Shown here one piece after another: positions 48,639 through 58,215 of a stretch of 64,000 nucleotides of DNA. Every line of letters starts with the position of its first letter. The stretch's first letter is position 1. The position numbers and the translations under genes are program-made. The notes beneath the pieces were generated by a model. It was not told the DNA's origin. It saw nothing but the letters and a program-made list of their open reading frames with translations, and did no database searches. Source of the stretch: Oscillospiraceae bacterium (GTDB taxonomy: Bacteria > Bacillota > Clostridia > Oscillospirales > CAG-272); the NCBI GenBank assembly GCA_015064805.1, contig SVRN01000007.1, forward strand, positions 1-64,000, read 5' to 3'.

Positions 48639-49749
48639 CGAGAAAAATTTGAATACCGAAGCCGTGATCGATGCTCCTGCGTGCGCATACGACGACGCGG
48701 CCGAACAAGAGAAATTCCTCGCGGCTCGCAAGGCACAGATCGAGGAGGACGGCAAAAAGCCCTTCGATCCCGACGCGCTGCTCGAGGTTCGCCACCTGCG
48801 CAAATGCTTCCCCATCAAGAAATCCATGACGGGCAAGGTACTGCAGGAGCTGATCGCCGTTGACGACGTGTCCTTCAAGCTTGCCCCCGGCGAAACGCTG
48901 GGCATCGTTGGTGAGTCGGGCTGCGGTAAAACGACGCTTGGCCGAACCATTCTCAAGCTGCATCCCTCGAACGGCGGTCAGATCATTTTTGACGGCCAGG
49001 ACATCACCGATCTCAAGTCCTCGCAGATGCGTGATATCCGCAAAAAAATGCAGATCATCTTCCAGGACCCCTATTCCTCTCTGCCTCCCCGAAGCACGGT
49101 CGGCGGCATTTTGTCCGAGCCGGTCACGGTACATAACGTCGTGCCCAAGGACGAGGTCAAGGACTACGTTCTGGATCTGATGGAAAAGTGCGGTCTTCGC
49201 GACTATTACTACGAAAGATATCCCCACGAATTTTCGGGCGGCCAGCGCCAGAGAATTTGCATCGCCCGCGCCCTGACGGTCAATCCCCGTCTGGTCGTGT
49301 GCGACGAGCCCGTATCGGCGCTCGACGTGTCCATTCAGGCGCAGATCATCAACCTGCTCAAAAATCTGCAACAGTCGATGGGTCTGACTTATCTGTTCAT
49401 CTCGCACGATTTGTCCGTTGTTAAGTTTATTTCGGATAAGATCGGCGTTATGTATCTGGGCTCGATGGTCGAGTTCGGTGATAAAAAGGATATCTTCTCG
49501 CATCCCTTGCATCCCTATACGCAAGCACTCTTCTCGGCGATTCCTCATCCGAATCCCGACGTTAAGATGAACCGTATCGTGCTCAAGGGCGATATCCCGT
49601 CCCCCGCCAATCCTCCCAAGGGCTGCCGTTTCCACACGCGTTGCCCCTATGCCAAGGAGATCTGCCGTCACGTGCCTCCCACCTACCGTGAGTACGAAAA
49701 GGGACACTTTGCGGCCTGCCATATGCTGGAGGAGCAGGGAACGAACTGA
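48631..49749 (+). CDS. Oligopeptide ABC ATPase (OppF family)
   Basis: GESGCGKTTL, FSGGQRQRICIARAL, LVVCDEPVSALD. Confidence 0.93.
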   Translation: MADEKNLNTEAVIDAPACAYDDAAEQEKFLAARKAQIEEDGKKPFDPDALLEVRHLRKCFPIKKSMTGKVLQELIAVDDVSFKLAPGETLGIVGESGCGKTTLGRTILKLHPSNGGQIIFDGQDITDLKSSQMRDIRKKMQIIFQDPYSSLPPRSTVGGILSEPVTVHNVVPKDEVKDYVLDLMEKCGLRDYYYERYPHEFSGGQRQRICIARALTVNPRLVVCDEPVSALDVSIQAQIINLLKNLQQSMGLTYLFISHDLSVVKFISDKIGVMYLGSMVEFGDKKDIFSHPLHPYTQALFSAIPHPNPDVKMNRIVLKGDIPSPANPPKGCRFHTRCPYAKEICRHVPPTYREYEKGHFAACHMLEEQGTN

Positions 49750-49769
49750 TGATTTAGTGAGGTGCTTTC

Positions 49770-50030
49770 ATGAGCAATAAGAAACAGAAAAAGAAAAAAG
49801 AAAAGATCATCTATATCGACGACGGCCGCACCATTGCGGATATGTCGGGTACGAGCGGTGGCATGTTTTCCTCCAAAGGAAAAAAAGATCGCCCCAAGCC
49901 CACGGTATCGGCAAATCAGACGCCGTGGCAGACCTACTGTAACGCAGTTCGTATGATGTTCAAGCCTATGCTGGTGGTGCTTGGTATCATCGCTCTGGCT
50001 TTCCTTTTGATGTACGTGTTCATGAAATAA
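49770..50030 (+). CDS. Small single-TM protein (86 aa)
   Basis: RBS gaggtg; C-terminal TM PMLVVLGIIALAFLLMYVFM. Confidence 0.7.
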   Translation: MSNKKQKKKKEKIIYIDDGRTIADMSGTSGGMFSSKGKKDRPKPTVSANQTPWQTYCNAVRMMFKPMLVVLGIIALAFLLMYVFMK

Positions 50031-50043
50031 AAATTCACGAAAA

Positions 50044-50073
50044 AAAGAGGTGCGCAAGCACCTCTTTTTTTCA
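50044..50073 (+). terminator. Rho-independent terminator
   Basis: AAAGAGGTGC-GCAA-GCACCTCTTTTTTT. Confidence 0.85.
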
Positions 50074-50163
50074 TTTGAATGACCTCGTGGCTGTGAGAAA
50101 AAAGAGGGATTATTATTTATGATGGAAAAATGCGAATTTTGTGTGAAAAAACGGTGATGAGCC

Positions 50164-50192
50164 TTGACAATATCGGCCCTTGATGGTATACT
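50164..50192 (+). promoter_or_regulatory. Sigma-A promoter of the MoxR operon
   Basis: TTGACA-17 bp-TATACT. Confidence 0.8.
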
Positions 50193-50275
50193 AAATATAA
50201 CTATTTTTTATTGTGGATGAGTGTTTTTTTATGCACTTGATCGTAAGGTAGATAAGGTTCGAAAGGAACGTTTTC

Positions 50276-51727
50276 ATGAGTATAAATTTTGAAAAACTGA
50301 AAGCCAGGATCCGCCTTGGCGCGATCGTTCGGTTCCTTGCTTTGGGACTGGCGCTGGGCGCTTTGACGGCCGCGGGAATTGCGATCGCGCAGAAGCTGGC
50401 GGCGCTCTCGCCCGACCTCTTGCTTTGCGTTGGCGCAGGCGCGGGTGTGGCGGTGATTGTGATCGCCATTGCGCTGTTGGTCGCTTTCCCAACTGAAAAA
50501 CGCGTTGCCAAGCGGTTGGACGATCAGCTGTCCTTGAACGAAAAGGTGCAGACCATGCTTGCCTTCCGCGGCGAGCAGGGCGCGATGCTGGATATGCAGC
50601 GCGAGGATACCGAGCATATCCTCGGAGCGGTGACCTCCAAACGATTGCGCCGCAAGCGCGCGTGGCTTGGTGCGGTTCTTCCCGTGCTGGCGGTCGCGGT
50701 GCTGTTGACCGCGTTCGTTATGCCCGTCCGTACCGAGAGTGCAACGCCGGGCGAGGATAACGAGAGCGAAAACGAGGCGTGGGAGCTGAGCGAGTGGCAC
50801 GTTACCGCCGTTCGCGCCCTGATCGATATGGTCAAGGCCTCCGACATGGTGGAGGACGGCAAGGGTGAGGTCGTGCAGACGCTGGAAAAACTGCTTTCCG
50901 ACCTGGAATACGTCGATACGAAAACGCAGATGAAGCAAACGGTCACGACCGCGATGGTCAAGATCGACGCGGTGACCGACGGCATCAATACCTACACCGC
51001 GTTGGTGCGTGCCATGAAAAGCTCGACGAGCCCCAAGCTGAAGGAGCTGGCCGAGGCGATCGGCACACCCGCGGATCCGATCCTTGAAAGTAAATATCAA
51101 GCACTTAAGGCAAGCCTTGAAGGCGATGCCATCAAGGCTGACGTCAACAGCCTCTCTACTGCGCTTTCCGTTGCGGCGGACGCGGCCAAGGTGACGGAAA
51201 CTGACCCCTTGTACGTTGCGCTGCAGCAATTCTCGCAAGCGTTGGCGGCATTCGCCAAGACGGTTGACGAGCTGGGCGAGGAGGAAAGAGGCACGGCGCT
51301 GACGCGTGTCTTCGAGTCGGCGGCGGAGCAGATGAGTCCTGCGCTCAGTCAGCAGGGCATCAACCGCGCAACGACGGACACGACCAATAACGAGCTGATG
51401 AGCATTTTCGGCATCGCCTGGAACGATCTGCCCGACGAGCTCAAATATCCCGACGACGAGGAGGCCTCGACCGAGGACAACGAGCAGCAGGAGCAGGAGG
51501 ATGAGGTCATTGGCGGAGGCGGTAAGGGCAGCGGCGAGGTCATTTACGGCAGCGACGACGCCATTTACTATCCCAAGGACGAAACTCACGTCAAGTACGG
51601 TGACGTCATTGACGAATACAACGGACAAAAAGTAACGGATATGGAGGAGCGTACCTTGTCGGATGAGATCAAGGCCTTCATCGACAAGTACTTCGCCGAT
51701 CTGTACTACAAAGATAAGAACGATTAA
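50276..51727 (+). CDS. Membrane protein, two N-terminal TM plus coiled region, first gene of the MoxR operon (483 aa)
   Basis: TM segments IVRFLALGLALGALTAAGIAI and LLLCVGAGAGVAVIVIAIALLVAF; co-oriented with moxR. Confidence 0.75.
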   Translation: MSINFEKLKARIRLGAIVRFLALGLALGALTAAGIAIAQKLAALSPDLLLCVGAGAGVAVIVIAIALLVAFPTEKRVAKRLDDQLSLNEKVQTMLAFRGEQGAMLDMQREDTEHILGAVTSKRLRRKRAWLGAVLPVLAVAVLLTAFVMPVRTESATPGEDNESENEAWELSEWHVTAVRALIDMVKASDMVEDGKGEVVQTLEKLLSDLEYVDTKTQMKQTVTTAMVKIDAVTDGINTYTALVRAMKSSTSPKLKELAEAIGTPADPILESKYQALKASLEGDAIKADVNSLSTALSVAADAAKVTETDPLYVALQQFSQALAAFAKTVDELGEEERGTALTRVFESAAEQMSPALSQQGINRATTDTTNNELMSIFGIAWNDLPDELKYPDDEEASTEDNEQQEQEDEVIGGGGKGSGEVIYGSDDAIYYPKDETHVKYGDVIDEYNGQKVTDMEERTLSDEIKAFIDKYFADLYYKDKND

Positions 51728-51752
51728 CGCAAAGAGAAAGGTAAGATAAACC

Positions 51753-52733
51753 ATGGAACATAATCAAAACGTAAAGGCATTCAGCGAGAAGGTCGCAAAG
51801 ATCAAGAGCGAGCTTCGCCGCGACGTCGTCGGACAGACCGAGATCATTGATAACGTCATCATCGCCATCATCGCAGGCGGTAACGTACTGCTGGAGGGTG
51901 TACCCGGTGTCGGTAAGACGCGTCTGGTCCGTTCGCTCGGACACGTGCTGAGCCTGCCTTTCTCCCGTATTCAGTTCACCCCCGACCTGATGCCCTCGGA
52001 CGTCACGGGTACGAACATCATCGAAAAGGATGAAAACGGCAAGTTGAACACCGTCTTCCGCAAGGGCCCCATTTTTGCCAATCTGGTGCTTGCGGACGAG
52101 ATCAACCGTGCAACGCCCAAGACCCAGTCGGCCATGCTGGAGGTCATGCAGGAGCACAAGGTGACCATCGGTAACGATACCTATCAGCTCGCCGAGCCCT
52201 TCTTCGTGCTGGCGACCGAGAACCCCATCGAGCAGGACGGTACCTATCCGCTGCCTGAGGCACAGATGGACCGCTTCGTGTTCAAGCTGATCATGAAGTT
52301 CCCCGGCAACGACGAGCTGATCGACATCGTCAAGATGACTCAGGTCACGATGGACGAAACGGCCGAGGCTGTTGTGAACGGTGAGGAAATTCTCCAAATG
52401 AGAGCGCTGGCCGCTACCGTCCCCGTTATTGACGAGGTGCTGGACTACACGGCTCGCTTGGTTTCGGGCACCCATCCCGAGATCGAGGGCGCAAGCGACG
52501 TGGCCAAGAAGTACATCAAGTACGGTGCATCCCCCCGTGCGGCTCAGGCGCTGATCACCTGCGCGAAGGTAAGAGCGCTGATCAACGGCAACTACAACGT
52601 GTCCTACGAGGATATCAACGCGCTGGCGGCGCCCGTCCTTCGCCACAGAATCAAGATCAATTACGCTGCCGTCAACGATAAGCTGACGGTTGACGACGTG
52701 GTTGCACAGCTCATTAAGGCAACCAAGAAATAA
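51753..52733 (+). CDS. MoxR-family AAA+ ATPase
   Basis: [17 protein letters not shown] Walker [50 protein letters not shown]. Confidence 0.95.
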   Translation: MEHNQNVKAFSEKVAKIKSELRRDVVGQTEIIDNVIIAIIAGGNVLLEGVPGVGKTRLVRSLGHVLSLPFSRIQFTPDLMPSDVTGTNIIEKDENGKLNTVFRKGPIFANLVLADEINRATPKTQSAMLEVMQEHKVTIGNDTYQLAEPFFVLATENPIEQDGTYPLPEAQMDRFVFKLIMKFPGNDELIDIVKMTQVTMDETAEAVVNGEEILQMRALAATVPVIDEVLDYTARLVSGTHPEIEGASDVAKKYIKYGASPRAAQALITCAKVRALINGNYNVSYEDINALAAPVLRHRIKINYAAVNDKLTVDDVVAQLIKATKK

Positions 52734-52734
52734 T

Positions 52735-53619
52735 ATGGGATATCTGGTCATTAACGAGGAGCTGCTGCAGCAGATCGAAACGCTGCAGTCGCTTCTGAAG
52801 AACAACCTCGGCGGTATGTTCGGCGGTCTGCGGCAGAGCAAGAACTTCGGTTCCTCCTGCGAGTTTGCAGACTACCGCGACTATATGCCGGGCGACGATA
52901 TCACCAAGATCGACTGGAACGCCTACGCCCGCTTTGACAAGCTGTACGAAAAGCTGTATTTTGACGAGCGCCAGATGCATACGAGAATTTATATCGATGC
53001 CAGCCGTTCGATGGAATACGGTGACAGCAAAAAGGCAGAGCAGGCCATCCGCCTGGCGGCAACGATCGCCTATCTCTCGGTTTGCGAGATGGACCGCGTG
53101 TCCGTCTACACCATCCATGAGGGCGAAGTGCAGGAGATTATCCGCGGTATGGTGGGCAAGGAGACGTATCTGTCCGAGATCGGCAAGCTCAACGATATCG
53201 TTTTTGAGGGCGACAGCTACATCAGCCGGGCGATATTGCCCACGAGCGTCGGTCGCGGTGACGGTCTGTCCGTCATCATCTCGGATTTTCTGACCGACAA
53301 CAACTACGAGGACGCCATCGATTATCTGGCCGATCGCAGACGAGACATTCTCTGTATGCAGGTCCTGACTCGCGAGGAGTTCAATCCCCAGATCCGCGGT
53401 AAGATGCATCTGTTTGACTCGGAGAACACCTCGCGCTACTATCGCAAAAACATCGACAGAGAGATCGTCAAGGCGTACAAAGAGGCTTTGAAATACGCCA
53501 CCGAGCGTATCAGAGACTATTGCATGGCGCGCGGTGCCGACTATATGCTGGTCAGCGCCGAGGACAGCGTGAGCGAGATCTTCTTTGGCAAATTGGTAAA
53601 TATTGGAGTATTGAAGTGA
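52735..53619 (+). CDS. DUF58 (vWA-like) protein
   Basis: FADYRDYMPGDDITKIDWNAYARFDKLYEKLYFDERQ is the diagnostic DUF58 motif. Confidence 0.93.
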   Translation: MGYLVINEELLQQIETLQSLLKNNLGGMFGGLRQSKNFGSSCEFADYRDYMPGDDITKIDWNAYARFDKLYEKLYFDERQMHTRIYIDASRSMEYGDSKKAEQAIRLAATIAYLSVCEMDRVSVYTIHEGEVQEIIRGMVGKETYLSEIGKLNDIVFEGDSYISRAILPTSVGRGDGLSVIISDFLTDNNYEDAIDYLADRRRDILCMQVLTREEFNPQIRGKMHLFDSENTSRYYRKNIDREIVKAYKEALKYATERIRDYCMARGADYMLVSAEDSVSEIFFGKLVNIGVLK

Positions 53620-55463
53620 ATTTTCTTTTCCCATTGGGTCTTTTGGGATTGATCGGCATTCCCATTCTGATCCTGATCTATATTATAAAAAGTAAATATG
53701 CGGAACAGACGGTCGCTTCCACCTACCTTTGGACGCTGAGTGAGAAATTTCTCAAGCGCAAGCGTCCCGTCAGCCCCTTGACGGGTATCATCAGCCTGGT
53801 CTTGCAGATTCTGGCCGTGGCCATCATTTCGTTGATCATCGCCCATCCCATCATTACCGTTCCCGATTCAGCCAAGGAATATTGCTTCCTTCTGGACGCC
53901 TCGGGCAGTATGAACATGGAGACGGAGGGTGTCAGCCGCTTTGAGCGGGGCAAGGATGAGATCGAGTCGATCATCAACCGCGCCACCGACGGCAGCCGCT
54001 ATTCCTTGATCGTGGTCAGCGACGTAACGACCACCGTCTTCGAGCAGACGACGGATAAAAAGCAGGCCATTGAGCTACTGAATGCGGTAGAGGAGGGCTA
54101 CGTGGCGGTCGATCAGACCGACGCGCTGGGCGAGGCACAGGGATATTTTGATGAAAATCCCTCCGTGCTGACCTATCTCGTGACCGATACGACCTATGAA
54201 AGCGTTACCAATATCGAGGTCATCAACGTTGCGGCAGACGAAAAGAATGCCTCTCTTGGCGGTGTGATCTGGGATTTGTCGGGCGGACAGCTGACGCTCA
54301 AGGGCGACGTGCGTGCGCACGGTCAGGACCGCGACGTCACCGTTTCCGCTTATGCGGACGGCGGTGAGGAGGCTGTTGCAACGGCACAGCTTCAGCTCAA
54401 GGCGGACGAGGCCGTTCCCTTTGAACTGACCGCCATGCTCAAGACCTTCACCTCGCTTCGTCTAATCATCAGCGGTGAGGACGCGCTTTCGTATGACGAC
54501 GAATATATCATTTACAACGTAAAAAGTGAAGATACCTACAGCATTTTGCTGGTGTCGGATACGCCCTTCTTCCTGGAAACGGCGCTGGGCGCGGTCGGAC
54601 ATACCAAGGTGGACGTGATCTCCTCCGAGGATTACAATTCCACCATTCGAGGCTACGGACTTTACATCTTTGATTGCTGTACGCCCACCCAGGCGCCGAA
54701 CGACGGAGCGGTGTGGTATTTTGATCCCAAGGGAAGCATTCCCGACGCGGGCTTCAGCGTTCAGGGTGAGGTCGTGCTCTCGCGCGGCGAGCTGTTGGAA
54801 AAGACGACCTCCTCCTCCAGCGTTGCCAAGAAAATGATCCGGGGCATCGAGGGCGACGAGATCTATATTTCGGAATACGTCAAGTGCAGCCTGTATCGTA
54901 ATTTTACGACGCTGTTTTCCTATAAGGGCAATCCCATCGTGTTCGCAGGCACCAACGCAGGCGGACACCGCGAGGTGGTATTTGCCTTCGACCTGCATAA
55001 CTCCAACTTGCCCATGCTGGTTGATTTTATCGTTATGGTCGACAATCTTATGACCTTCTCCTTCCCCGACGTCATCGAAGAGGTGAATTATTTTGCGGGG
55101 GACGAGGCGTCGGTCAACGTCATTGCCAACTGCAACAGCATTCGCGTGCAGAGCCCTTTGGGCAAGGTGACGTATCTGAACACCGATCTGGCGACGGCTA
55201 CCTTCCCGCTGAGCGAGGCGGGAACGTATACCATCACCGTGACGGTATCCAACATTCCGAGTGAATTCTACATTTATTCTGCGGTGCCCGAGGCGGAGCG
55301 TATCCCCTCGCCGAGCGCCGAGCGCATCGGTTTGCAGGGCGAAGCATCGACCGATGGCTTTGACGGAACGTATGATCCGTTGATGGTTTTGTTTATTTGC
55401 TTGGCGCTTTTGTTCCTGGCGGATTGGATGGTGTATTGCTATGAGAAATATCAGCTTCGATAA
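53616..55463 (+). CDS. BatA-like membrane protein with vWA domain
   Basis: NFLFPLGLLGLIGIPILILIYIIK N-term; LLDASGSMNMET MIDAS; GTG start overlapping the DUF58 stop. Confidence 0.87.
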   Translation: MNFLFPLGLLGLIGIPILILIYIIKSKYAEQTVASTYLWTLSEKFLKRKRPVSPLTGIISLVLQILAVAIISLIIAHPIITVPDSAKEYCFLLDASGSMNMETEGVSRFERGKDEIESIINRATDGSRYSLIVVSDVTTTVFEQTTDKKQAIELLNAVEEGYVAVDQTDALGEAQGYFDENPSVLTYLVTDTTYESVTNIEVINVAADEKNASLGGVIWDLSGGQLTLKGDVRAHGQDRDVTVSAYADGGEEAVATAQLQLKADEAVPFELTAMLKTFTSLRLIISGEDALSYDDEYIIYNVKSEDTYSILLVSDTPFFLETALGAVGHTKVDVISSEDYNSTIRGYGLYIFDCCTPTQAPNDGAVWYFDPKGSIPDAGFSVQGEVVLSRGELLEKTTSSSSVAKKMIRGIEGDEIYISEYVKCSLYRNFTTLFSYKGNPIVFAGTNAGGHREVVFAFDLHNSNLPMLVDFIVMVDNLMTFSFPDVIEEVNYFAGDEASVNVIANCNSIRVQSPLGKVTYLNTDLATATFPLSEAGTYTITVTVSNIPSEFYIYSAVPEAERIPSPSAERIGLQGEASTDGFDGTYDPLMVLFICLALLFLADWMVYCYEKYQLR

Positions 55464-58161
55464 TCCCTTGTGGCTGCTGTTGCTCCTTCCGCTGGCCATC
55501 GGAATCCTCGTTCCTTACTTCATCGCCATTCGTAAGGACAATAAGAGCAAAAGCGTGATCACCTCGCTTATTCTGCACCTCATCATTCTCGTTTTGGTCT
55601 CTTTGGCGGTGGCAGGCACCGTCGTAACGACAGTCATGACCCAGACGCAGGTCATCGTCGTGGCGGACGTTTCCTATTCGACCAATCAGAATCTTGATCA
55701 GGTGGACGAGACCATCGCCGAGATTCAGGCCAATCTCCCCAAAAACGCCAAGCTCGGCGTCGTTTGCTTCGGTAAGGACTACGTGCTTCATACCGAGCTG
55801 GGCGGTGAGCTGACCAGCGTCAAGGACGCGGCGGTCGATAACACCGCAACCGACATCGCCTCGGCGCTTGAATACGCGAGCACGCTGTTTGGTGAGGGCG
55901 TTCTCAAGCGCGTCGTGCTGTTGACCGACGGTAAGGAAACGGTCAACGAGGACGTGACGGGCATGGTTGCCGCAGTCGAGCGCTTGGTGGCGCAGGATAT
56001 TGCCATCGACGCGATCTATCTGAACAGCAATCTCAAGGAGGGCGTAGCCGAGGTTCAGCTGACGAGCGTTGCTTATACCAAGGCGACCTATCTGAATCAT
56101 AAAACTACGGCGGATGCGCTGGTGCAGTCCAATACCGACGCGCGTGCGGTCGTTTCCGTCTATCGCGACGGCACAAAGCTGGCAGACCGTGCCGTGGAGC
56201 TGACCAAGGGCTACAACGTCGTCAATTTCGAGCTTCCGACCGACGTCGCGGGCAATTTCAGCTATGAGATCCGCGTAGCGGCGGCAGAGGATGCCTCCTC
56301 CTACAACAACAGCTATTCCTTTGGACAGACGGTCAGCGACGAGATCCGATCGTTGCTCGTGACCGCAGAGCCTGCGGATATCACCGCGATCGCCGCGCTG
56401 TACGGCGATAAGGCGAGCATCGACGTCATGCTCATCTGTGCGGATCACCGCGATTTCAACAAGGCCAAGGAGCAGTTTGCCAACCATCCGACCGTCAAGC
56501 TGCACGAGGATCCCCGCAATGTGCCTTGCAGTGTTGAAGAGCTTTGCCTGTACGATGAGATCGTGCTCTCAAACATCGACATCCGCGAGGTGAACAATGT
56601 TTCCGCCTTCGTTGAAAGCGTGGAAACGGTCGTGTCGCAGTACGGCAAGAGCCTTGTGACCATTGGTGACACCAAGATCCAGAACAAGACGGACAGCACG
56701 CTGGAAAGTCTTGAAAATATGCTGCCCGTTAAATTCGGCAACAGCACGCAGGATCCCAAGCTGTTTACCATCGTCATTGACGTATCCCGCAGTATGTATA
56801 CCGCTTCCCGTCTGGCAGTTGCCAAGCAGGCGGCCATCCATCTGCTCAATCTGCTCAGCGACGAGGACGACGTGGCCGTTGTTACCTTCGCGGGCGATAT
56901 CAAGATCATTCAGGCAACGACCAAGGCGGCCAATCGCGAGGACATTGCCAAGAAGATCAACGCCATTCAGCCCAGTCAAGGCACCTCCATCGGCGGCGGT
57001 CTTGCGGCGGCGCTCAACCATATCATCGCCCAGCAGCATTCCCAAAAGCAGGTCATGCTGATCAGCGACGGTATGAACTACACGGCCGAGATCGTCAAGA
57101 TCGAGGACAGGGAAATGACCCCCGTCCAGGTGGCGCAGTACATGTACGCCAACGACATTTATCTTTCGACCATGAACCCCTACAATAACGAGAACGTGGG
57201 CGTTAATATGCTCAAGAATCTCGCGGCGGCGGGCAATGGCGAATACTATTACATTAAGAACGAAGAGGCACTGGCAGAGCTGGTGTTCTCGGACATTGCC
57301 GACGACGTGACCGAGTCCGTTATTGAGGGCGAAACGCTGGTTCACATTGCTCGCCCCAAGGACGACGTGCTCAAGGGTGTTTCCTATCTGCCCTCCATCA
57401 TGGGCTACGTTCACAGCAAGGCCAAGATCAGCGCCCAGACGGTGCTGACTGTCGACTATAAAAAGGCGAGCGGCGATATCGTAGAGGTGCCGCTGTACGC
57501 TTACTGGAAGTACGGCAACGGTAAGGTTTCCTCCTTTACGGGAGCGGTTTCGGGGGCTTGGGCGGCCAACTGGCAGTCGACGGCAGGACAGACGTTCTTG
57601 CAGAACGTGCTTGACGTCAATATCCCCGAGCAGAAGATCGACTATCCTTACTCACTGGACGTGAAATACGACGGTATTTATTCCAATATCGAGATCATTC
57701 CCGCCGTGCTCAATCCTTACGCGACGGTTGAGGTCACCATCACCCACCCCGACGGAACGACTATGACCGAGAAGCTGACCTTTGACGCGTCCCGCTATTT
57801 CTACCGCATTGAAACGCCCGCGCTTGGCCGTTACGCCATCAGCGTGACCTACAGCGCGCCGTCGGGTTCCTTTACCTCAACCTCCGACTTTTACATTTCT
57901 TATTCTCCCGAATATGACAGCTTCGCTAATTTTGACGCTTCGACGCTTCACGCGGCGATACGGCACCGCGGAACGGTCAGCGAGGGTGAGATCCCCGATC
58001 TCTCGAAGACGGACGCCCGCGTGGCGACCTACCGTTTGACCTTTACCGTGCCGTTCATGATCGCGGCCGTCGCGCTTTACGTCCTCGACATTATCATCCG
58101 TAAGATGAAATGGAGCGACGTCAAGGGCCTGTTCAAGCGCTCCGCTGCCAAAACGAAATGA
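55441..58161 (+). CDS. vWA-domain membrane protein (906 aa)
   Basis: FTIVIDVSRSMYTASRLAVAKQAA MIDAS-like; N-terminal two TM and C-terminal TM; second vWA-like segment VIVVADVSYSTNQNL. Confidence 0.87.
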   Translation: MRNISFDNPLWLLLLLPLAIGILVPYFIAIRKDNKSKSVITSLILHLIILVLVSLAVAGTVVTTVMTQTQVIVVADVSYSTNQNLDQVDETIAEIQANLPKNAKLGVVCFGKDYVLHTELGGELTSVKDAAVDNTATDIASALEYASTLFGEGVLKRVVLLTDGKETVNEDVTGMVAAVERLVAQDIAIDAIYLNSNLKEGVAEVQLTSVAYTKATYLNHKTTADALVQSNTDARAVVSVYRDGTKLADRAVELTKGYNVVNFELPTDVAGNFSYEIRVAAAEDASSYNNSYSFGQTVSDEIRSLLVTAEPADITAIAALYGDKASIDVMLICADHRDFNKAKEQFANHPTVKLHEDPRNVPCSVEELCLYDEIVLSNIDIREVNNVSAFVESVETVVSQYGKSLVTIGDTKIQNKTDSTLESLENMLPVKFGNSTQDPKLFTIVIDVSRSMYTASRLAVAKQAAIHLLNLLSDEDDVAVVTFAGDIKIIQATTKAANREDIAKKINAIQPSQGTSIGGGLAAALNHIIAQQHSQKQVMLISDGMNYTAEIVKIEDREMTPVQVAQYMYANDIYLSTMNPYNNENVGVNMLKNLAAAGNGEYYYIKNEEALAELVFSDIADDVTESVIEGETLVHIARPKDDVLKGVSYLPSIMGYVHSKAKISAQTVLTVDYKKASGDIVEVPLYAYWKYGNGKVSSFTGAVSGAWAANWQSTAGQTFLQNVLDVNIPEQKIDYPYSLDVKYDGIYSNIEIIPAVLNPYATVEVTITHPDGTTMTEKLTFDASRYFYRIETPALGRYAISVTYSAPSGSFTSTSDFYISYSPEYDSFANFDASTLHAAIRHRGTVSEGEIPDLSKTDARVATYRLTFTVPFMIAAVALYVLDIIIRKMKWSDVKGLFKRSAAKTK

Positions 58162-58215
58162 TCGCGGCGACGATAGCGCTGTGACCAAACAAAAGAAAGA
58201 AATGGTTAGATTCAA

